From Plasmodium brasilianum (taxonomy: Eukaryota; Apicomplexa; Aconoidasida; Haemosporida; Plasmodiidae): a DNA stretch of 64,000 nt. Position numbers and translations under genes: made by a program. Of the stretch, positions 58,801 to 64,000 are shown in pieces. Numbering within the stretch: position 1 is the first letter of the stretch; every line of letters begins with the position of its first letter. The DNA lies in contig NC_090121.1 in the NCBI RefSeq assembly GCF_023973825.1, positions 1,265,001 to 1,329,000 on the forward strand. Direction: 5' to 3'. Below the pieces are notes generated by a model. That model did no database searches. It was not told where the DNA came from and saw nothing but the letters and a program-made list of their open reading frames with translations.

Positions 58801-59606
58801 AATAATTAATATGATGATAGACAAAATCATTGAAAAGAAAGAGCTTTTGCACTCTGAGCTCGAATAGGAGGTACTGTTTTAAAGAGAACAAAAAGTTAAT
58901 AATAATATAACCGCGGTAATATCTGTCACATTTTCTTCTTTCCGTTACATGATCTGCATTTGCACTTCCATTAGTATTTGCCTTTTTTTCTGTAAAGCTG
59001 TTTTTTGTTAAGTTGTAATTTTGTCCTCTTTTCTGGGCATGGAACAAATCATAATCATACTTAATACGGAGATATAATAAATCAACGTAAAGACAGTCCA
59101 TACTACTCTTATATGTTTCTTTATTATCTAACTTTCTGCTTATGTTTTTCAACTTTTTCGCTATTTTTCTTTTTTTTTGTGACCTGTCCTTGTCTGAGTA
59201 GCAAGAAGAATTGCAGGACGTTAATGAGAACGTAGAGAGAATATAACGAGAACTTAACGAGAATATAAGGAGAACATAATGAGAACATAACGAGAACATA
59301 ACGAGATCTTAACGAGATCTTAACGAGATCTTAACGCAATATTAACATAAACATTACAAGCATTTGCACAATCTCTTATATGATGTTTCCTTCTTTTTAT
59401 TTTTTCCTCTCCCCCTCCCTATGGAACTTACCATTTTTACTACTTTCCCATGTACAAATATCGTCAACTTCCTTCCTTATCTTGTTCATATCGTACACTT
59501 TTAGAGAAAACATTTTTTTCAAATGTTTGGCTAGAAGTCTAACTTCTACAAATGAAGAGAAGGAAATTATTCCAATGGGTTGTAAAAGACTGTAAATTAT
59601 TTGCAT
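54420..59606 (-). CDS. Large conserved-type Plasmodium protein, 3 exons
   Basis: Exons are 59606-59432, 59193-56012 and 55463-54420, giving 1466 residues. Junction 1 (AAATG|GTAAGT to CTACTCAG|AC) is phase 1 and strong. Junction 2 joins TCAAAA|GTACCT to TTTGTCAG|GTTATC in phase 0 across about 550 bases. It turns LLERAHERIDSSK into VIRNYLNIIEEK, a smooth helix, and exon 3 has no ATG of its own near its start, which supports one gene. The protein is long, mostly helical, Lys/Asn/Glu-rich and without membrane segments; residues about 600-950 are the most ordered part. A repeat with MHKENKK and MHKDDNK units lies in exon 3. I do not recognise a family. Exon 3 could still be a separate gene. Confidence 0.7.
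54890..55065 (-). repeat. Coding repeat, KMHKENK/KMHKDDN units
   Basis: A 21-base unit and a 42-base higher-order unit encode KKMHKENKKMHKDDN in exon 3 of the large gene. The frame is maintained. Confidence 0.9.
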
Positions 59607-60210
59607 GTTAATGCAATCCTTTTTTATTTGTTCTTTTCACGCTTGTTCATACATTTAATGCGTACATACAGACAAGCGTGAAGGTATGCCTTTACCCAAA
59701 CGTAGACGCCCCCACTCATGCACACAAAAATCAAGTGCGCACTTTTTCATGTTACTATATATATATGTGTATATATATATATTATATATTATATATATAT
59801 ATATATAATATATATATATGTGTGTATACCGTTTTTCATTTTTCCCGTTATAACAATTCTCAGGGGGAATTTAAATTTTCTGTTAAATTTCTTCATATCA
59901 CAGCTAGCCAAAAAAAAAAAAAAAAATTTAATTACATACCTTGTAATGATAATACTAGGGAAGAATAATATAAATTATATGGTAGAAAAATTGAGGTAAC
60001 TAAATTAAGGTATTGCTAAGTATAACTATGCCTAACTACATCTTTTAAAAGTAGCTTTCCCTTTGTGATTTCAATCATTTTTGCGTACAAACCTTTTTCG
60101 TAATATTTTTAATATTATGTACTTTAAAATGCTTAACTCTTTTATATCTATACAAGAAAAATGTATATGTTGTATGAATTTTATGAAAGTGTGTGTAGAA
60201 GCTAATATGC
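59607..60210. other. Intergenic region between two minus-strand genes
   Basis: It contains ATAT-rich palindromic patches at 59755-59820 and an A run at 59909-59925. No gene is seen. Confidence 0.5.
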
Positions 60211-62582
60211 TTAAAAATAAATTACAAAATTCATATTTTTAAATAATATATGACTTTTTTCAGTATCCTCATCTTGTGAAACGTGCAGGTACTTGTCACC
60301 CTAAAACGAAAAAGAAATTAAAATGGAAAATTAAATAAATGCGTAAAAGGAGAATTTAAGGTCGAAATTAAGGTCGAAATTAAGGTCGAAATTAAGGACA
60401 AAATTAAGGACAAAATTAAGGACAAAATTAAAGGAGAAATAAAAAAGGTAATTTAATGGAGTAGAGCGAAGAAGCGAAAATTATCCTTTTGAATAGAAGC
60501 AATTGCAGAATGATAGAATTCCCCACTAAGTGATCACATCTAACCATTCGCTCCATTATATCACTAATGTCTACTGGGTCAACTTGTTCTAATATTTTAC
60601 TTCTATAACTCAGATAACCGTTTCCATATTGTATTCCCAATTTATCATTATCATATTCTTTTCTATTGATGTACGACCATTCTCCTTGCTTAGTCAGGTA
60701 TTCCAGTAAATATATATATGCATATTTTTCTGTGCTGTAGTTTTTTTCTTTTCCTTAAAAAAAGAAGCAGCAATTTTAAAATAAGTAACTGGGTTGTTCC
60801 AATTATGCACACGGTTGTAGTCATTCACACACACATATATGTATGTTATTATGTATGCGCACATGTATGTGTTTATGTATGTATTTATATATATATGTAT
60901 ATATTTATATACGTATTGTATATATTATCGCGACGCATGTTTTAAAAAATTTAAGACTTCAAACCTGGAACATTTCGTAAATTTAAGAGGAAAAACTTAT
61001 CTATTTTTTGTCTCTTTAGAAAGTCAAAATATACACAAAATTTGTTTGAGGATTTTCTACATTCCCTTGTATAATCTTTTATTATTTTTTCTTTTTGATT
61101 AATCACGGAGAGTGCATAATTTGCTTCTTTATTATGTGCATTGTTCTGAACAAGCTCATTTATGTTTTTTATTTTCTTAAGAAAAAACATTTTTTCTAAA
61201 AAAAATAAATTTTCATAAAAAAAATAGTCCCCACAATTAGATCCAAGTCTTACTATTTTTAAAGCAGCATTTATTATGTCTTTTATGATAACTTCCATTT
61301 TTTTCTTTTTCTTTTCGTTCTCTTTTTCCTGAAAGAAGAGGGGGAAAAACGGAATGGAAGGAAAGTGCATATATATGCACATATATATACGTTTGTGCAA
61401 TCATTTTTTGCACAACACCGATATAGGTATGTTCATAAAATTTCACTAATCAACTTAATTGAATTACTAATTGATGCCTCTGATAGTTTTTATATTCCCT
61501 CTGGTTCCTGCTGTTCATTACTTTCTCCATTTTTTTGTCATACCTAAAATTGTTTACATATGTAAGGTCCAAAAAAAAAAAAAAAAAAAAAAAAAGGAAA
61601 TAAGTGCAAAATGAATGAATAGGCAAATGGGCGCTAATTAAAGAGGGGAAGAAACATAGAAAAAGGAGGTTACTTCTGCTTCAGCCTGTGGTATATTTTG
61701 TGGTTTTCTATCGCGAGCACCCTTTCCTAAAGATTGAGTAAAAAATAAAATGAAAGAACATATTTTGAAACTAAAGTAAAAACAATAATGTTAATTATTT
61801 TAAAAGTGCAAATTTGTTACCATATATTTATCCTCTTTATACATTTTGTAATTCTCCATAATTTCCAGTTTATAACTGTAAAATGTGTAATGTGTAGAAA
61901 TTTAAGAATGAGAACAAAAAAATGTATATTATATATATAACGTAGCATAACATAGCATAGCATAACACTAATACAACATTATCATAACATTAGCACAACA
62001 TTATCACAATATTAGCACAACATTATCACAATATTAGCACAACATTATCACAATATTAGCACAACATTATCACAATATTAGCACAACATTATCACAATAT
62101 TAGCACAACGTAATGTAATGTAATTTCCCCTTTTTCCTCGAAGTACTTATGGGTACAAATTAATTTCTTATTGAACTCCTCTATGGAAACGCTTGGTCCA
62201 TAATTGGATAAAATCTATAATAGACATAAATTCATAAAACTGTGCAAATATTGCTTTTTTATTTTTCTATTTTTCTATTTTTTTCTGTTTTTCTTTTTTT
62301 TTTTTTTTTCACGCTGTGCCTTTTATGTTTTAAGCTTCATACTCTTTCCAAATTATTTTGGTTGCAAGCACTGAACATGTTATGGTGAGAATTTATGAAC
62401 ATTATGTTCATATTTTTCAGAAATTTTTGATACTCTTCTTTCCATTCCTCAAGATTAGAACCTATGGTGAATTCTTCGAAATGATAAATATCTCCATGGT
62501 TTTGTTTTTGTTTTTTCTTTTGCATTCGTTTTTGTTTTTCTTTTATAAAAGCATTAGACTCTACAGAAAATTGAGGATCCAT
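60211..62582 (-). CDS. Eight-exon charged protein, 390 residues, unknown
   Basis: Exons are 62582-62343, 62214-62147, 61875-61821, 61726-61674, 61543-61468, 61328-60965, 60753-60527 and 60300-60211. Every junction has GT...AG borders and matching phase, and the sum is 391 codons including stop, so the model is well supported. The N-terminus MDPQFSVESNAF is followed by a Lys/Gln-rich stretch, and exons 3-6 form one charged helical region. Exon 7 looks most globular (YAYIYLLEYLTKQGEW, LSYRSKILEQVDPVDISDIM). There is no signal peptide or membrane segment. In Plasmodium such many-exon, helical, charged genes are often gametocyte or axonemal, but I have no family match. Confidence 0.82.
60358..60440. 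repeat. 12-base repeat in intron 7
   Basis: Six copies of a 12-base unit, AAGGTCGAAATT then AAGGACAAAATT, lie inside intron 7 of the eight-exon gene. Confidence 0.9.
61965..62110. repeat. 22-base repeat in intron 2
   Basis: Six to seven tandem copies of CAACATTATCACAATATTAG with a CA linker (22-base period) fill much of intron 2 of the eight-exon gene, ending about 37 bases from the exon 2 donor. Confidence 0.95.
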
Positions 62583-63301
62583 TTTTTATTTATCTATATA
62601 TTCAACTTTTATATATATAGTCTCTTATATTTATGTACATTATTATTTTAACTAAATAAGAGATGTTTCTCTTCTTAAATTTTTTTTTTTTTTTTCATTA
62701 TAACATTTTAATAAATATTTTTTTCCTTAATATTTATGCGAAGTTCACCCTTATATATTTTTTTTTTTTTTTTATGCATGCTCACTAAATGAAATTTGAA
62801 TGTACGTTTATTATGTGAAGCTTTGTCATCTGCGTTTTGCGCAATGCTGAAGTGAAGCGAAAAGGAAAAAAGAAAAGAAAAAGAAAAAGCATCCGAAATA
62901 GGAAGCGAAAAAGAGAGAAAACGAAAGAGAAATAGTTAACAATATACAAATAAATTTCATTAGTCCCTCCTATTCATATATATATGTATATATGTATATA
63001 TGTATATGTGTATATGCGTATATGTGTATATGCGTATATGTGTATATGTGTATGTGCACATATGTATACATACCCTTCAGTTTGCACGGGGAAACGTGTA
63101 AATTTGGCCTACTGATGCAATTTTATTTTCCAAGAAAAGTATCACTTCTTGTTAAGGCCTATTTAATGACAGCGATAAATTTTTTCCTCTATCATTCTTT
63201 GGAATAAAAACTTAGATTAAAAAAGGTAAATACATTAAAAATAATAATAATGATGAGGAGGAGGAGGAAGACTAAATAGTACAAACTATGAGCTAGTATG
63301 T
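62583..63301. other. Flank of the eight-exon gene
   Basis: This holds T runs at 62680-62695 and 62758-62774, a purine-rich GAAAAAG stretch at 62860-62930, and TATATGTGTATATGCG repeats at 62975-63070. No gene is seen. Confidence 0.5.
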
Positions 63302-63592
63302 CTAAAAATGTTGTCTAAATGTTTTCATCGTGTCTTTTTTTTTGAATCCGTTTTGAATTGGGGTTAATTTCGCCTTCACAAAATGTATACATATATGCTT
63401 GTATGTAAATGAGGACGTATGCACGTATATAAGTATGCATGTATGAATGTATGTATTATTATACGCATATATATAAATATATACATACACATAACGCACA
63501 AGTAAAATGGCTTCAAAGCAGATTTTTAAAAAAACAAAAGGTCGAGAATATATATGTAGGTCAAAATGTCCGAACTGCTTTTGTGAATTCAT
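63302..63592 (-). CDS. Possible very small two-exon membrane protein
   Basis: A minus-strand ATG at 63592 opens MNSQKQFGHFDLHIYSRPF and then a hydrophobic stretch VFLKICFEAILLV before simple TA-rich sequence. A last-exon-like island 63373-63302 behind a TTTGTGAAG acceptor reads AKLTPIQNGFKKKDTMKTFR and ends in TAG. Phase-0 donors in the first part (GTGCGT, GTGTAT or GTATAT) would give 54-59 residues, the size of small mitochondrial respiratory-chain subunits. This is weak evidence; the exact donor is not set. Confidence 0.3.
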   Translation of the reverse strand: MNSQKQFGHFDLHIYSRPFVFLKICFEAILLVRYVYVYIYIYAYNNTYIHTCILIYVHTSSFTYKHICIHFVKAKLTPIQNGFKKKDTMKTFRQHF

Positions 63593-64000
63593 TCGATAAT
63601 AAGGTCTTTTAATTCAAAATGTTAACTTACAGAAAACGAAATTTCATAATAAATTGATAATATTAAAAAAAAATGAAGTGAAACAAATTAAAACGTAACA
63701 AATGCAAGCGAGTTATTCCAAATCGTACAGTAGAAACATAGGGAAGAAACAAAGAAGCGAAAAATGTAAAACGAAAGCACAAAACAAAAGTCCAAATCAA
63801 AAAACTCAAAGCAATAGCGCAAAAAGAACACATCTTTACGCTTAACTTTAAAACATATTTGACAAGAAACAAAATGCTCCATCATGTAACGTAATACCTT
63901 CTAGTTTCTAAATAAAAAGAAGAGCATTAAATAAGCGAAACAACCGAAAGGGTAATATTTATAAGGCAGAATTCTAAGCATATTCATATGTAGACAGAGT
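63593..64000. other. Window end, no firm gene
   Basis: A minus-strand ATG near 63882 opens a short ORF with CQIC, reminiscent of a RING start. It then runs into Phe-rich sequence with no further metal ligands or good donor. I see nothing else. Confidence 0.4.

Noticed and set aside
63688..63885. RING-like start (CQIC) on the minus strand near the window end
   Set aside because: Only the first ligand pair fits. The rest is Phe-rich and there is no suitable splice donor.

Overview
This window is nuclear DNA from a malaria parasite (Plasmodium). It is extremely AT-rich, with long poly(dA)/poly(dT) and (TA)n tracts between genes. Introns are short with GT...AG borders, proteins carry Asn/Lys-rich low-complexity inserts, and the recognisable genes are typical apicomplexan ones. 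The formate-nitrite (lactate) transporter matches P. falciparum FNT position for position at several landmark residues. From memory its wording is closer to the P. vivax protein, so a non-falciparum species such as P. malariae or P. ovale is likely; this was not tested. As I remember it, the order FNT, NUF2, large hypothetical, inorganic pyrophosphatase follows P. falciparum chromosome 3 (FNT is PF3D7_0316600).

Layout. 1-3.4 kb: repeats, no gene seen. 3.4-5.0 kb: FNT (+), four exons. 6.4-7.8 kb: kinetochore NUF2 (-). 10.2-13.0 kb: secreted or apicoplast-type protein with a C-terminal CS domain (+). 13.7-15.2 kb: inorganic pyrophosphatase (-), three exons. 16-19.6 kb: repeat-rich, with fragments of one or two small spliced genes (-). 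20.2-27.3 kb: a 2270-residue gamma-tubulin-complex (GCP) protein (+), built by joining two long ORFs across one intron. 28.1-29.1 kb: mitochondrial ribosomal bL27 (-). 31.0-32.1 kb: Asn-rich tail-anchored-type protein (+). 32.5-33.5 kb: secreted two-exon protein (-). 36.6-37.8 kb: HAKAI-type RING E3 (+). 38.1-41.9 kb: SLC6/NSS-type transporter (-) with a frame break in a 20-A run. 43.7-45.7 kb: CCCH zinc-finger protein (-), three exons. 45.8-50.0 kb: gene-poor, with a T run of about 100 bases. 50.0-50.7 kb: mitochondrial ribosomal uL29 (L47) (+). 52.9-53.7 kb: small secreted protein (+). 54.4-59.6 kb: 1466-residue unknown protein (-), three exons. 60.2-62.6 kb: eight-exon, 390-residue unknown protein (-). 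62.6-64 kb: possible small spliced gene.

The genes form no operon; each has its own promoter region. They are a normal core-genome mixture: lactate export, pyrophosphate removal, mitochondrial translation, chromosome segregation and spindle-pole microtubule nucleation, and RNA-linked factors (HAKAI, CCCH). Nothing marks a subtelomeric region or a mobile element. The points most worth attention are the reconstructed GCP protein, the divergent NSS transporter and its homopolymer break, and several multi-exon genes that single-frame ORF calling misses.
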